Assembly (NCBI RefSeq): GCF_051014685.1
Contig: NW_027478980.1
Span: forward strand, 62,001-126,000
From: Ptiloglossa arizonensis
Taxonomy: Eukaryota; Arthropoda; Insecta; Hymenoptera; Colletidae
Length of the DNA: 64,000 bases
Reading direction: 5' to 3'
Shown here: positions 24,933-37,600 of the stretch, in pieces
Position numbering within the stretch: the stretch's first letter is position 1
Layout: every line of letters starts with the position of its first letter
Translations under genes and position numbers: made by a program
The notes under the pieces: model-generated
The model's database searches: none
Told to the model about the DNA's origin: nothing
The model's input: only the letters and a program-made list of their open reading frames with translations

Positions 24933-26171
24933 TTAGGTCAATCCGTTCGCGAGAAATGGGAGTTTGAAGCCAAGAAATGGTAGAAAAGGCAAAAAATTTT
25001 TCACAATTCTGCTGCTCCAAACGCTTAACCAGAATGGCCTAGGGAAAAATACACATACCGTTGTGATCGGGCGAGTTTCTACTTTCAGATGCAATAGGAA
25101 TTTTTGGGTTGGGTCAATCCGTTCGCGAGATATGGGAGTTTGAAGACATGAAATGGTTGAGAAGGCAAAAAATTTTTCGCAATTCTGCTGCTCCAAACGC
25201 TTAACCAGAATGGCCTTGGAAAAAAATACACATACCGTTGTAATCGGGCGAGTTTCTACTTTCAGATGCAATAGGAATTTTTGGGTTAGGTCAATCCGTT
25301 CGCGAGGTATGGGAGTTTGAAGCCAAGAAATGGTAGAGAAGGCAAAAAATTTTTCGCAATTCTGCTGCTCCAAACGCTTAACGAGTATGGACTAGGGAAA
25401 AAATACACATACCGTTGTAATCGGTCGAGTTTCTACTTTCACATGCAATAAGAATTTTTGGGTTAGGTCAATCCGTTCGCGAGATATGAGAGTTTGAAGC
25501 TAAGATATGGTTGAGAAGACAACAAATTTTTCGCAAATCTGCTGCACCAAACGCTTAACCAGAATGGCCTAGGGAAAAAATACACATACCGTTGTAATCG
25601 GGCGAGTTTCTACTTTCAGATGCAATAGGAATTTTTGGGTTAGGTCAATCCGTTCGCGAGATATGGGAGTTTGAAGACAAGAAATGGTTGAGAAGGCAAA
25701 AAATTTTTCGCAATTCTGCTGCTCCAAACGCTTAACCAGAATGGCCTAGGGAAAAAATACAAATACCGTTGTAATCGGGCGAGTTTCTACTTTCACATGC
25801 AATAAGAATTTTTGGGTTAGGTCAATCCGTTCGCGAGATATGGAACTTTGAAGATAAGAAATGGTTGACAAGACTACAAATTTTTCGCACTTCTGCTGCT
25901 CCAATCGCTTAACCAGAATAGCCTAGGGGAAAAATACACGTACCGTTGTAATCGGGCGAGTTTCTACTTTCATATGCAATAGGAATTTTTGGGTTAGGTC
26001 AATCCGTTCGCGAGATATGGGAGTTTGAATCCAAGAAATGGTTGAGAAGACAACAAATTTTTCGCACTTCTGCTGCTCCAATCGCTTAACCAGAATGGCC
26101 TACGGGGAAAAATACACGTACCTTTGTAATCGGGCGAGTTTCTACTTTCAGATGCAACAGGAATTTTTGGG
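24933..26171 (+). repeat. 7-monomer unit, copy 2 (1239 bp, near-identical)
   Basis: This is a tandem copy of the preceding 1239 bp. By eye the clear difference is CCTTGG at about 25213 in place of CCTAGG at about 23974. Such high identity against the large divergence between neighbouring monomers indicates a recent duplication. The CCTTGG change removes the TAG that normally stops the minus-strand frame, which is why the longest open frame of the window (24933-25373, 146 codons) falls here. Confidence 0.88.
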
Positions 26172-26674
26172 TTAGGTCAATCCGTTCGCGAGAAATGGGA
26201 GTTTGAAGCCAAGAAATGGTAGAAAAGGCAAAAAATTTTTCACAATTCTGCTGCTCCAAACGCTTAACCAGAATGGCCTAGGGAAAAAATACACATACCG
26301 TTGTAATCGGGCGAGTTTCTACTTTCAGACGCAACAGGAATTTTTGGGTTATGTCAATCCGTTCGCGAGATATGGGAGTTTGAATCCAAGAAATGGTTGA
26401 GAAGACAACAAATTTTTCGCACTTCTGCTGCTCCAAACGCTTAACCAGAATGGGCTAGGGAGAAAATACACATACCGTTGTAATCGGGCGAGTTTCTACT
26501 TTCAGTTACAATAGGAATTTTTGGGTTAGGTCAATCCGTTCGCGAGAAATGGGAGTTTGAATCCAAGAAATGGTTGAGAAGACAACAAATTTTTCGCACT
26601 TCTGCTGCTCCAATCGCTTAACCAGAATGGCGTACGGGGAAAAATACACGTACCGTTGTAATCGGGCGAGTTTC

Positions 26675-26679
26675 CATAA
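26675..26679 (+). other. 5-bp CATAA insertion, copy 3
   Basis: This is the same insertion in the duplicate of the 20826-21116 segment. It also carries GGCGTACGGGG, so it was copied with that segment (offset 5680). Confidence 0.85.
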
Positions 26680-27034
26680 TACTTTCAGATGCAACAGGAA
26701 TTTTTGGGTTAGGTCAATCCGTTCGCGAGAAATGGGAGTTTGAAGCCAAGAAATGGTAGAAAAGGCAAAAAATTTTTCACAATTCTGCTGCTCCAAACGC
26801 TTAACCAGAATGGCCTAGGGAAAAAATACACATACCGTTGTGATCGGGCGAGTATCTACTTTCAGATGCAATAGGAATTTTTGGGTTGGGTCAATCCGTT
26901 CGCGAGATATGGGAGTTTGAATCCAAGAAATGATTGAGAAGACAACAAATTTTTCGCACTTCTGCTGCTCCAATCGCTTAACCAGAATGGCCTACGGGGA
27001 AAAATACACGTACCGTTGTAATCGGGCGAGTTTC

Positions 27035-27039
27035 CATAA
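27035..27039 (+). other. 5-bp CATAA insertion, copy 4
   Basis: This is the same insertion, two monomers after copy 3, in the ATGATTGAGAAG-headed monomer type seen at 22663 and 28350. Confidence 0.85.
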
Positions 27040-27529
27040 TACTTTCAGATGCAACAGGAATTTTTGGGTTAGGTCAATCCGTTCGCGAGAAATGGGAGTT
27101 TGAAGCCAAGAAATGGTAGAAAAGGCAACAAATTTTTCACAATTCTGCTGCTCCAAACGCTTAACCAGAATGGCCTAGGGAAAAAATACACATACCGTTG
27201 TGATCGGGCGAGTTTCTACTTTCAGATGCAATAGGAATTTTTGGGTTGGGTCAATCCGTTCGCGAGATATGGGAGTTTGAATCCAAGAAATGGTTGAGAA
27301 GACAACAAATTTTTCGCACTTCTGCTGCTCCAATCGCTTAACCAGGATGGCCTACGGGGAAAAATACACGTACCGTTGTAATCGGGCGAGTTTCTACTTT
27401 CAGATGCAACAGGAATTTTTGGGTTAGGTCAATCCGTTCCCGAGAAATGGGAGTTTGAAGCCAAGGAATGGTAGAAAAGGCAAGAAATTTTTCACAATTC
27501 TGCTGCTCCAAACGCTTAACGAGTATGGA

Positions 27530-28953
27530 CTAGGGAAAAAATACACATATCGTTGTAATCGGTCGAGTTCCTACTTTCACATGCAATAAGAATTTTTGGG
27601 TTGGGTCAATCCGTTCGCGGGATATGGGAGTTTGAAGCCAAGAAATGGTTGAGAATGCAAAAAATTTTTCGCAATTCTGCTGCTTCAAACGCTTAACCAG
27701 AATGGCCTTGGGAAAAAATACACATACCGTTGTATTCGGGCGAGTTTCTACTTTCAAAGGCAATAGGAATTTTTGTGTTAGGTCAATCCGTTCGCGAGAT
27801 ATGAGAGTTTGAAGCTAAGATATGGTTGCGAAGACAACAAATTTTTCGCAAATCTGCTGCTCCAAACGCTTAACCAGAATGGCCTAGGGAAAAAATACAC
27901 ATACCGTTGTAATCGGGCGAGTTTCTACTTTCAGTTAAAATGGGAATTTTTGGGTTAGGTCAATCCGTTCGCGAGATATGGGAGTTTGAATCCAAGAAAT
28001 GGTTGAGAAGACAACAAATTTTTCGCACTTCTGCTGCTCCAATCGCTTAACCAGAATGGCCTACGGGGAAAAATACACGTACCTTTGTAATCGGGCGAGT
28101 TTCTACTTTCAGACGCAACAGGAATTTTTGGGTTAGGTCAATCCGTTCGCGAGATATGGGAGTTTGAAGACAAGAAATGGTTGAGAAGACAACAAATTTT
28201 TCGCACTTCTGCTGCTCCAAACGCTTAACCAGAATGGGCTAGGGAGAAAATACACATACCGTTGTAATCGGGCGAGTTTCTACTTTCAGTTACAATAGGA
28301 ATTTTTGGGTTAGGTCAATCCGTTCGCGAGAAATGGGAGTTTGAATCCAAGAAATGATTGAGAAGACAACAAATTTTTCGCACTTCTGCTGCTCCAATCG
28401 CTTAACCAGAATGGCCTACGGGGAAAAATACACGTACCGTTGTAATCGGGCGAGTTTCCATAATACTTTCAGATGCAACAGGAATTTTTGGGTTAGGTCA
28501 ATCCGTTCGCGAGAAATGGGAGTTTGAAGCCAAGAAATGGTAGAAAAGGCAAAAAATTTTTCACAATTCTGCTGCTCCAAACGCTTAACCAGAATGGCCT
28601 AGGGAAAAAATACACATACCGTTGTGATCGGGCGAGTTTCTACTTTCAGATGCAATAGGAATTTTTGGGTTGGGTCAATCCGTTCGCGAGATATGGGAGT
28701 TTGAATCCAAGAAATGGTTGAGAAGACAACAAATTTTTCGCACTTCTGCTGCTCCAATCGCTTAACCAGGATGGCCTACGGGGAAAAATACACGTACCGT
28801 TGTAATCGGGCGAGTTTCTACTTTCAGATGCAACAGGAATTTTTGGGTTAGGTCAATCCGTTCGCGAGAAATGGGAGTTTGAAGCCAAGGAATGGTAGAA
28901 AAGGCAAGAAATTTTTCACAATTCTGCTGCTCCAAACGCTTAACGAGTATGGA
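27530..28953 (+). repeat. 8-monomer HOR unit (1424 bp)
   Basis: The CTTAACGAGTATGG / CATATCGTTG / GAGTTCCTAC monomer at 27519 recurs at 28943, 1424 bp later. That is 8 x 177 plus 8, of which 5 bp come from the CATAA insertion at 28459. Shared neighbours are GAGAATGC with TGCTTCAAACG, CCTTGGG with GTATTCGG, GAAGACAAC after GGTTGC, AGTTAAAATGGG and ATGATTGAGAAG. The following unit begins with the same types but is shorter. Confidence 0.85.
28459..28463 (+). other. 5-bp CATAA insertion, copy 5
   Basis: This is the last copy seen. It contributes 5 of the 8 bp by which the 8-monomer unit exceeds 8 x 177. Confidence 0.85.
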
Positions 28954-31024
28954 CTAGGGAAAAAATACACATATCGTTGTAATCGGTCGAGTTCCTACTT
29001 TCACATGCAATAAGAATTTTTGGGTTGGGTCAATCCGTTCGCGAGATATGGGAGTTTGAAGCCAAGAAATGGTTGAGAATGCAAAAAATTTTTCGCAATT
29101 CTGCTGCTTCAAACGCTTAACCAGAATGGCCTTGGGAAAAAATACACATACCGTTGTATTCGGGCGAGTTTCTACTTTCAAAGGCAATAGGAATTTTTGT
29201 GTTAGGTCAATCCGTTCGCGAGATATGAGAGTTTGAAGCTAAGATATGGTTGCGAAGACAACAAATTTTTCGCAAATCTGCTGCTCCAAACGCTTAACCA
29301 GAATGGCCTAGGGAAAAAATACAAATACCGTTGTAATCGGGCGAGTTTCTACTTTCAGTTAAAATGGGAATTTTTGGGTTAGGTCAATCCGTTCGCGAGA
29401 TATGGGAGTTTGAATCCAAGAAATGGTTGAGAAGACAACAAATTTTTCGCACTTCTGCTGCTCCAATCGCTTAACCAGAATGGCCTACGGGGAAAAATAC
29501 ACGTACCGTTGTAATCGGGCGAGTTTCTACTTTCAGATGCAACAGGAATTTTTGGGTTAGGTCAATCCGTTCGCGAGAAATGGGAGTTTGAAGCCAAGAA
29601 ATGGTAGAAAAGGCAAAAAATTTTTCACAATTCTGCTGCTCCAAACGCTTAACCAGAATGGCCTAGGGAAAAAATACCCATACCGTTGTAATCGGGCGAG
29701 TTTCTACTTTCAGATGCAACAGGAATTTTTGGGTTAGGTCAATCCGTTCGCGAGAAATGGGAGTTTGAAACCAAGAAATGGTAGAAAAGGCAAAAAATTT
29801 TTCGCAATTCTGCTGCTCCAAACGCTTAACCAGAATGGCCTAGGGAAAAAATACACATACCGTTGTAATCGGGCGAGTTTCTACTTTCAGACGCAACAGG
29901 AATTTTTGGGTTAGGTCAATCCGTTCGCGAGAAATGGGAGTTTGAAGCCAAGGAATGGTAGAAAAGGCAAGAAATTTTTCACAATTCTGCTGCTCCAAAC
30001 GCTTAACGAGTATGGACTAGGGAAAAAATACACATATCGTTGTAATCGGTCGAGTTCCTACTTTCACATGCAATAAGAATTTTTGGGTTGGGTCAATCCG
30101 TTCGCGAGATATGGGAGTTTGAAGCCAAGAAATGGTTGAGAATGCAAAAAATTTTTCGCAATTCTGCTGCTTCAAACGCTTAACCAGAATGGCCTTGGGA
30201 AAAAATACACATACCGTTGTATTCGGGCGAGTTTCTACTTTCAAAGGCAATAGGAATTTTTGTGTTAGGTCAATCCGTTCGCGAGATATGAGAGTTTGAA
30301 GCTAAGATATGGTTGCGAAGACAACAAATTTTTCGCAAATCTGCTGCTCCAAACGCTTAACCAGAATGGCCTAGGGAAAAAATACACATACCGTTGTAAT
30401 CGGGCGAGTTTCTACTTTCAGTTAAAATGGGAATTTTTGGGTTAGGTCAATCCGTTCGCGAGATATGGGAGTTTGAATCCAAGAAATGGTTGAGAAGACA
30501 ACAAATTTTTCGCACTTCTGCTGCTCCAATCGCTTAACCAGAATGGCCTACGGGGAAAAATACACGTACCGTTGTAATCGGGCGAGTTTCTACTTTCAGA
30601 TGCAACTGGAATTTTTGGGTTAGGTCAATCCGTTCGCGAGAAATGGGAGTTTGAAGCCAAGAAATGGTAGAAAAGGCAAAAAATTTTTCACAATTCTGCT
30701 GCTCCAAACGCTTAACCAGAATGGCCTAGGGAAAAAATACCCATACCGTTGTAATCGGGCGAGTTTCTACTTTCAGATGCAACAGGAATTTTTGGGTTAG
30801 GTCAATCCGTTCGCGAGAAATGGGAGTTTGAAACCAAGAAATGGTAGAAAAGGCAAAAAATTTTTCGCAATTCTGCTGCTCCAAACGCTTAACCAGAATG
30901 GCCTAGGGAAAAAATACACATACCGTTGTAATCGGGCGAGTTTCTACTTTCAGACGCAACAGGAATTTTTGGGTTAGGTCAATCCGTTCGCGAGATATGG
31001 GAGTTTGAATCCAAGAAATGGTTG
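28954..31024 (+). repeat. 6-monomer HOR unit (1063 bp) and partial second copy
   Basis: The CTTAACGAGTATGG marker is at 28943 and 30006, a spacing of 1063 bp (6 x 177 + 1). In both units the GTATTCGG and AGTTAAAATGGG monomers are followed by CCTACGGGG, CACAATT with CCCATACC, and CGCAATT monomers. The CCCATACC type belongs to the 20-mer family, so this segment mixes two HOR families. At 31025 the sequence enters super-block copy 2. Confidence 0.8.
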
Positions 31025-32830
31025 AGAAGACAACACATTTTTCGCACTTCTGCTGCTCCAAACGCTTAACCAGAATGGGCTAGGGAGAAAATACACATAC
31101 CGTTGTAAACGGGCGAGTTTCTACTTTCAGTTACAATAGGAATTTTTGGGTTAGGTCAATCCGTTCGCGAGAAATGGGAGTTTGAATCCAAGAAATGGTT
31201 GAGAAGACAACAAATTTTTCGCACTTCTGCTGCTCCAATCGCTTAACCAGAATGGCCTACGGGGAAAAATACACGTACCGCTGTAATCGGGCGAGTTTCT
31301 ACTTTCAGATGCAACAGGAATTTTTGGGTTAGGTCAATCCGTTCGCGAGAAATGGGAGTTTGAAGCCAAGAAATGGTAGAAAAGGCAAAAAATTTTTCAC
31401 AATTCTGCTGCTCCAAACGCTTAACCAGAATGGCCTAGGGAGAAAACACACATACCGTTGTGATCGGGCGAGTTTCTACTTTCAGATGCAATAGGAATTT
31501 TTGGGTTGGGTCAATCCGTTCGCGAGATATGGGAGTTTGAATCCAAGAAATGTTTGAGAAGACAACAAATTTTTCGCACTTCTGCTGCCCCAATCGCATA
31601 ACCAGAATGGCCTTGGGAAAAAATACACATACCGTTGTATTCGGGCGAGTTTCTACTTTCAAAGGCAATAGGAATTTTTGGGTTAGGTCAATCTGTTCGC
31701 GAGATATGAGAGTTTGAAGCTAAGATATGGTTGCGAAGACAACAAATTTTTCGCAAATCTGCTGCTCCAAACGCTTAACCAGAATGGCCTAGGGAAAAAA
31801 TACACATACCGTTGTAATCGGGCGAGTTTCTACTTTTAGATGCAATAGGAATTTTTGGGTTAGGTCAATCCGTTCGCGAGATATGGGAGTTTGAAGACAA
31901 GAAATGGTTGAGAAGGCAAAAAATTTTTCGCAATTCTGCTGCTCCAAACGCTTAACCAGAATGGCCTAGGGAAAAAATACACATACCGTTGTAATCGAGC
32001 GAGTTTCTACTTTCAGATGCAACAGGAATTTTTGGGTTAGGTCAATCCGTTCGCGAGATAAGGGAGTTTGAAGCTAAGAAATGGTTGACAAGACTACAAA
32101 TTTTTCGCACTTCTGCTGCTCCAATCGCTTAACCAGAATAGCCTAGGGGAAAAATACACGTACCGTTGTAATCGGGCGAGTTTCTACTTTCATATGCAAT
32201 AGGAATTTTTGGGTTAGGTCAATCCGTTCGCGAGATATGGGAGTTTGAATCCAAGAAATGGTTGAGAAGACAACAAATTTTTCGCACTTCTGCTGCTCCA
32301 ATCGCTTAACCAGAATGGCCTACGGGGAAAAATACACGTACCGTTGTAATCGGGCGAGTTTCTACTTTCAGATGCAACAGGAATTTTTGGGTTAGGTCAA
32401 TCCGTTCGCGAGAAATGGGAGTTTGAAGCCAAGAAATGGTAGAAAAGGCAAAAAATTTTTCACAATTCTGCTGCTCCAAACGCTTAACCAGAATGGCCTA
32501 GGGAAAAAATACCCATACCGTTGTAATCGGGCGAGTTTCTACTTTCAGATGCAACAGGAATTTTTGGGTTAGGTCAATCCGTTCGCGAGAAATGGGAGTT
32601 TGAAACCAAGAAATGGTAGAAAAGGCAAAAAATTTTTCGCAATTCTGCTGCTCCAAACGCTTAACCAGAATGGCCTAGGGAAAAAATACCCATACCGTTG
32701 TAATCGGGCGAGTTTCTACTTTCATATGCAATAGGAATTTTTGGGTTAGGTCAATCGGTTCGCGAGATATGGGAGTTTCAAGCTAAGAAATGTTTGAGAA
32801 GACAAAAAATTTTTCGCACTTCTGCTGCTC
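31025..32830 (+). repeat. Lead-in segment of super-block 2
   Basis: This matches 1-2160, starting with the rare ACAACACATTTTTC head shared by positions 1-20 and 31025-31044. It is two monomers (354 bp) shorter than copy 1. The GAGATAAGGGAG variant, which in copy 1 lies at 855, is found here at 32055 joined to AAGCTAAG. Confidence 0.82.
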
Positions 32831-34600
32831 CAAACGCTTCACCAGAAGGGCCTAGGGATAAAATACACATACCGTTGTAATCGGGCGAGTTTCTACTTTC
32901 ACATGCAATAAGAATTTTTGGGTTAGGTCAATCCGTTCGCGAGATATGGGACTTTGAAGCTACGAAATGGTTGACAAGACAACAAATTTTTCGCACTTCT
33001 ACTGCTCCAATCGCTTAACCAGAATGGCCTAGTGGAAAAATACACCTACCGTTGTAATCGGGCGAGTTTCTACTTTCAAATGCAATAGGAATTTTTGGGT
33101 TAGGTCAATCCGTTCGCGAGATATGGGAGTTTCAAGCTAAGAAATGGTTGAGAAGACAACAAATTTTTCGCACTTCTGCTGCTCCAATCGCTTAACCAGA
33201 ATGGCCTACGGGGAAAAATACACGTACCGTTGTAATCGGGCGAGTTTCTACTTTCAGATGCAACAGGAATTTTTGGGTTAGGTCAATCCGTTCGCGAGAA
33301 ATGGTAGTTTGAATCCAAGAAATGGTAGAAAAGGCAAAAAATTTTTCACAATTCTGCTGCTCCAAACGCTTAACCAGAATGGCCTAGGGAAAAAATACAC
33401 ATACCGTTGTGATCGGGCGAGTTTCTACTTTCAGATGCAATAGGAATTTTTGTGTTGGGTCAATCCGTTCGCGAGATATGGGAGTTTGAAGACAAGAAAT
33501 GGTTGAGAAGGCAAAAAATTTTTCGCAATTCTGCTGCTCCAAACGCTTAACCAGAATGGCCTAGGAAAAAAATACACATACCGTTGTAATCGGGCGAGTT
33601 TCTACTTTCAGATGCAATAGGAATTTTTGGGTTGGGTCAATCCGTTCGCGAGGTATGGGAGTTTGAAGCCAAGAAATGGTTGAGAATGCAAAAAATTTTT
33701 CGCAATTCTGCTGCTTCAAACGCTTAACCAGAATGGCCTAGGGAAAAAATACACATACCGTTGTATTCGGGCGAGTTTCTACTTTCAAAGGCAATAGGAA
33801 TTTTTGGGTTAGGTCAATCCGTTCGCGAGATATGAGAGTTTGAAGCTAAGATATGGTTGAGAAGGCAAAAAATTTTCGCAATTCTGCTGCTCCAAACGCT
33901 TAACCAGAATGGCCTAGGGAAAAAATACCCATACCGTTGTAATCGGGCGAGTTTCTACTTTCATATGCAATAGGAATTTTTGGGTTAGGTCAATCGGTTC
34001 GCGAGATATGGGAGTTTCAAGCTAAGAAATGTTTGAGAAGACAACAAATTTTTCGCACTTCTGCTGCTCCAATCGCTTAACCAGAATGGCCTACGGGGAA
34101 AAATACACGTACCGTTGTAATCGGGCGAGTTTCTACTTTCAGATGCAACAGGAATTTTTGGGTTAGGTCAATCCGTTCGCGAGAAATGGGAGTTTGAAGC
34201 CAAGAAATGGTAGAAAAGGCAAAAAATTTTTCACAATTCTGCTGCTCCAAACGCTTAACCAGAATGGCCTAGGGAAAAAATACCCATACCGTTGTAATCG
34301 GGCGAGTTTCTACTTTCAGATGCAACAGGAATTTTTGGGTTAGGTCAATCCGTTCGCGAGAAATGGGAGTTTGAAACCAAGAAATGGTAGAAAAGGCAAA
34401 AAATTTTTCGCAATTCTGCTGCTCCAAACGCTTAACCAGAATGGCCTAGGCAAAAATACCCATACCGTTGTAATCGGGCGAGTTTCTACTTTCATATGCA
34501 ATAGGAATTTTTGGGTTAGGTCAATCGGTTCGCGAGATATGGGAGTTTCAAGCTAAGAAATGTTTGAGAAGACAACAAATTTTTCGCACTTCTGCTGCTC
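32831..34600 (+). repeat. 20-mer HOR family, 10-monomer unit (1770 bp)
   Basis: This lies between the CGCTTCACC / GGGATAAAA monomers at 32831 and 34601, exactly 10 x 177 bp. It is the 20-monomer unit with monomers 6-15 removed. A hybrid monomer at about 33539-33715 starts as unit monomer 5 (CCTAGGAAAAAAATAC) and ends as monomer 15 (GGGTTGGGTC with GAGGTATGG). The crossover lies within the shared 24 bp at 33610-33633. Confidence 0.88.
33610..33633 (+). other. Hybrid-monomer junction (unit monomers 5 and 15)
   Basis: CTTTCAGATGC on the left is from monomer 5, since monomer 15 has CTTTGAGATGC. GGGTTGGGTC on the right is from monomer 15, since monomer 5 has GGGTTAGGTC. The exchange falls in the 24 shared bases and removed ten monomers. 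Confidence 0.75.
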
Positions 34601-37600
34601 CAAACGCTTCACCAGAAGGGCCCAGGGATAAAATACACATACCGTTGTAATCGGGCGAGTTTCTACTTTCACATGCAATAAGAATTTTTGGGTTAGATCA
34701 ATCCGTTCGCGAGATATGGGACTTTGAAGCTACGAAATGGTTGACAAGACAACAAATTTTTCGCACTTCTACTGCTCCAATCGCTTAACCAGAATGGCCT
34801 AGTGGAAAAATACACCTACCGTTGTAATCGGGCGAGTTTCTACTTTCAAATGCAATAGGAATTTTTGGGTTAGGTCAATCCGTTCGCGAGATATGGGAGT
34901 TTGAATCCAAGAAATGGTTGAGAAGACAACAAATTTTTCGCACTTCTGCTGCTCCAATCGCTTAACCAGAATGGCCTAGGGAAAAAATACACATACCGTT
35001 GTGATCGGGCGAGTTTCTACTTTCAGATGCAATAGGAATTTTTGTGTTGGGTCAATCCGTTCGCGAGATATGGGAGTTTGAAGACAAGAAATGGTTGAGA
35101 AGGCAAAAAATTTTTCGCAATTCTGCTGCTCCAAACGCTTAACCAGAATGGCCTAGGAAAAAAATACACATACCGTTGTAATCGGGCGAGTTTCTACTTT
35201 CAGATGCAATAGGAATTTTTGGGTTAGGTCAATCCGTTCGCGAGGTATGGGAGTTTGAAGCCAAGAAATGGTAGAGATGGCAAAAAATTTTTCGCAATTC
35301 TGCTGCTCCAAACGCTTAACCAGTATGGACTAGGGAAAAAATACACATACCGTTGTAATCGGTCGAGTTTCTACTTTCACATGCAATAAGAATTTTTGGG
35401 TTAGGTCAATCCGTTCGCGAGATATGGGAGTTTGAAGCCAAGAAATGGTTGAGAATGCAAAAAATTTTTCACAATTCTGCTGCACCAAACGCTTAACCAG
35501 AATGACCTAGGGAAAAAATACACGTACCGTTGTAATCGGGCGAGTTTCTACTTTCAAATGCACAAGGAACTTTGGGTTTGGTCAACCCGTTCGCTTGATA
35601 TGGGAGTTTGAAGCCAAGAAATGGTTGAGAAGACAACAAATTTTTCGCACTTCTGCTGCTCCAAACGCTTCACCAGAAGGGCCTAGGGAAAAAATACACA
35701 TACCGTTGTAATCGGGCGAGTTTCTACTTTCACATGCAATAAGAATTTTTGGGTTAGGTCAATCCGTTCGCGAGATATGGGAGTTTGAATCCAAGAAATG
35801 GTTGAGAAGACAACAAATTTTTCGCACTTCTGCTGCTCCAATCGCTTAACCAGAATGGCCTACGGGGAAAAATACACGTACCGTTGTAATCGGGCGCGTT
35901 TCTACTTTCAGATGCAACAGGAATTTTTGGGTTAGGTCAATCCGTTCGCGAGAAATGGTAGTTTGAATCCAAGAAATGGTAGAAAAGGCAAAAAATTTTT
36001 CACAATTCTGCTGCTCCAAACGCTTAACCAGAATGGCCTAGGGAAAAAATACACATACCGTTGTGATCGGGCGAGTTTCTACTTTCAGATGCAATAGGAA
36101 TTTTTGTGTTGGGTCAATCCGTTCGCGAGATATGGGAGTTTGAAGACAAGAAATGGTTGAGAAGGCAAAAAATTTTTCGCAATTCTGCTGCTCCAAACGC
36201 TTAACCAGAATGGCCTAGGAAAAAAATACACATACCGTTGTAATCGGGCGAGTTTCTACTTTCAGATGCAATAGGAATTTTTGGGTTAGGTCAATCCGTT
36301 CGCGAGGTATGGGAGTTTGAAGCCAAGAAATGGTAGAGATGGCAAAAAATTTTTCGCAATTCTGCTGCTCCAAACGCTTAACCAGTATGGACTAGGGAAA
36401 AAATAAACATACCGTTGTAATCGGGCGAGTTTCTACTTTCAGATGCAATAGGAATTTTTGGGTTAGGTCAATCCGTTCGCGAGAAATGGTAGTTTGAATC
36501 CAAGAAATGGTAGAAAAGGCAAAAAATTTTTCACAATTCTGCTGCTCCAAACGCTTAACCAGAATGGCCTAGGGAAAAAATACACATACCGTTGTGATCG
36601 GGCGAGTTTCTACTTTCAGATGCAATAGGAATTTTTGGGTTGGGTCAATCCGTTCGCGAGATATGGGAGTTTGAAGACAAGAAATGGTTGAGAAGGCAAA
36701 AAATTTTTCGCAATTCTGCTGCTCCAAACGCTTAACCAGAATGACCTAGGGAAAAAATACACGTACCGTTGTAATCGGGCGAGTTTCTACTTTCAGATGC
36801 AACAGGAATTTTTGGGTTAGGTCAATCCGTTCGCGAGAAATGGGAGTTTGAAGCCAAGAAATGGTAGAAAAGGCAAAAAATTTTTCACAATTCTGCTGCT
36901 TCAAACGCTTAACCAGAATGGCCTAGGGAAAAAATACACATACCGTTGTGATCGGGCGAGTTTCTACTTTGAGATGCAATAGGAATTTTTGGGTTGGGTC
37001 AATCCGTTCGCGAGGTATGGGAGTTTGAAGCCAAGAAATGGTTGAGAATGCAAAAAATTTTTCGCAATTCTGCTGCTTCAAACGCTTAACCAGAATGGCC
37101 TAGGGAAAAAATACACATACCGTTGTATTCGGGCGAGTTTCTACTTTCAAAGGCAATAGGAATTTTTGGGTTAGGTCAATCCGTTCGCGAGATATGAGAG
37201 TTTGAAGCTAAGATATGGTTGAGAAGGCAAAAAATTTTCGCAATTCTGCTGCTCCAAACGCTTAACCAGAATGGCCTAGGGAAAAAATACCCATACCGTT
37301 GTAATCGGGCGAGTTTCTACTTTCATATGCAATAGGAATTTTTGGGTTAGGTCAATCGGTTCGCGAGATATGGGAGTTTCAAGCTAAGAAATGTTTGAGA
37401 AGACAACAAATTTTTCGCACTTCTGCTGCTCCAATCGCTTAACCAGAATGGCCTACGGGGAAAAATACACGTACCGTTGTAATCGGGCGAGTTTCTACTT
37501 TCAGATGCAACAGGAATTTTTGGGTTAGGTCAATCCGTTCGCGAGAAATGGGAGTTTGAAGCCAAGAAATGGTAGAAAAGGCAAAAAATTTTTCACAATT

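Larger units (their letters stand above)
26172..27529 (+). repeat. Patchwork segment with CATAA insertions
   Basis: Seven to eight monomers lie here. The first part repeats 20490-21250 (offset 5680), including GGGTTATGTC and GGCGTACGGGG. A second pass at about 26926-27300 uses the ATGATTGAGAAG head also found at 22663 and 28350. Two monomers carry the 5-bp CATAA insertion (26675 and 27035). It contains no genes. Confidence 0.75.

Noticed and set aside
24933..25373. 146-codon minus-strand open frame and about twenty similar frames of 61-96 codons
   Set aside because: They are the same satellite monomer read in frame, repeat every 59 codons, begin and end wherever a variant removes or restores a stop, and show no recognisable domain or gene context.
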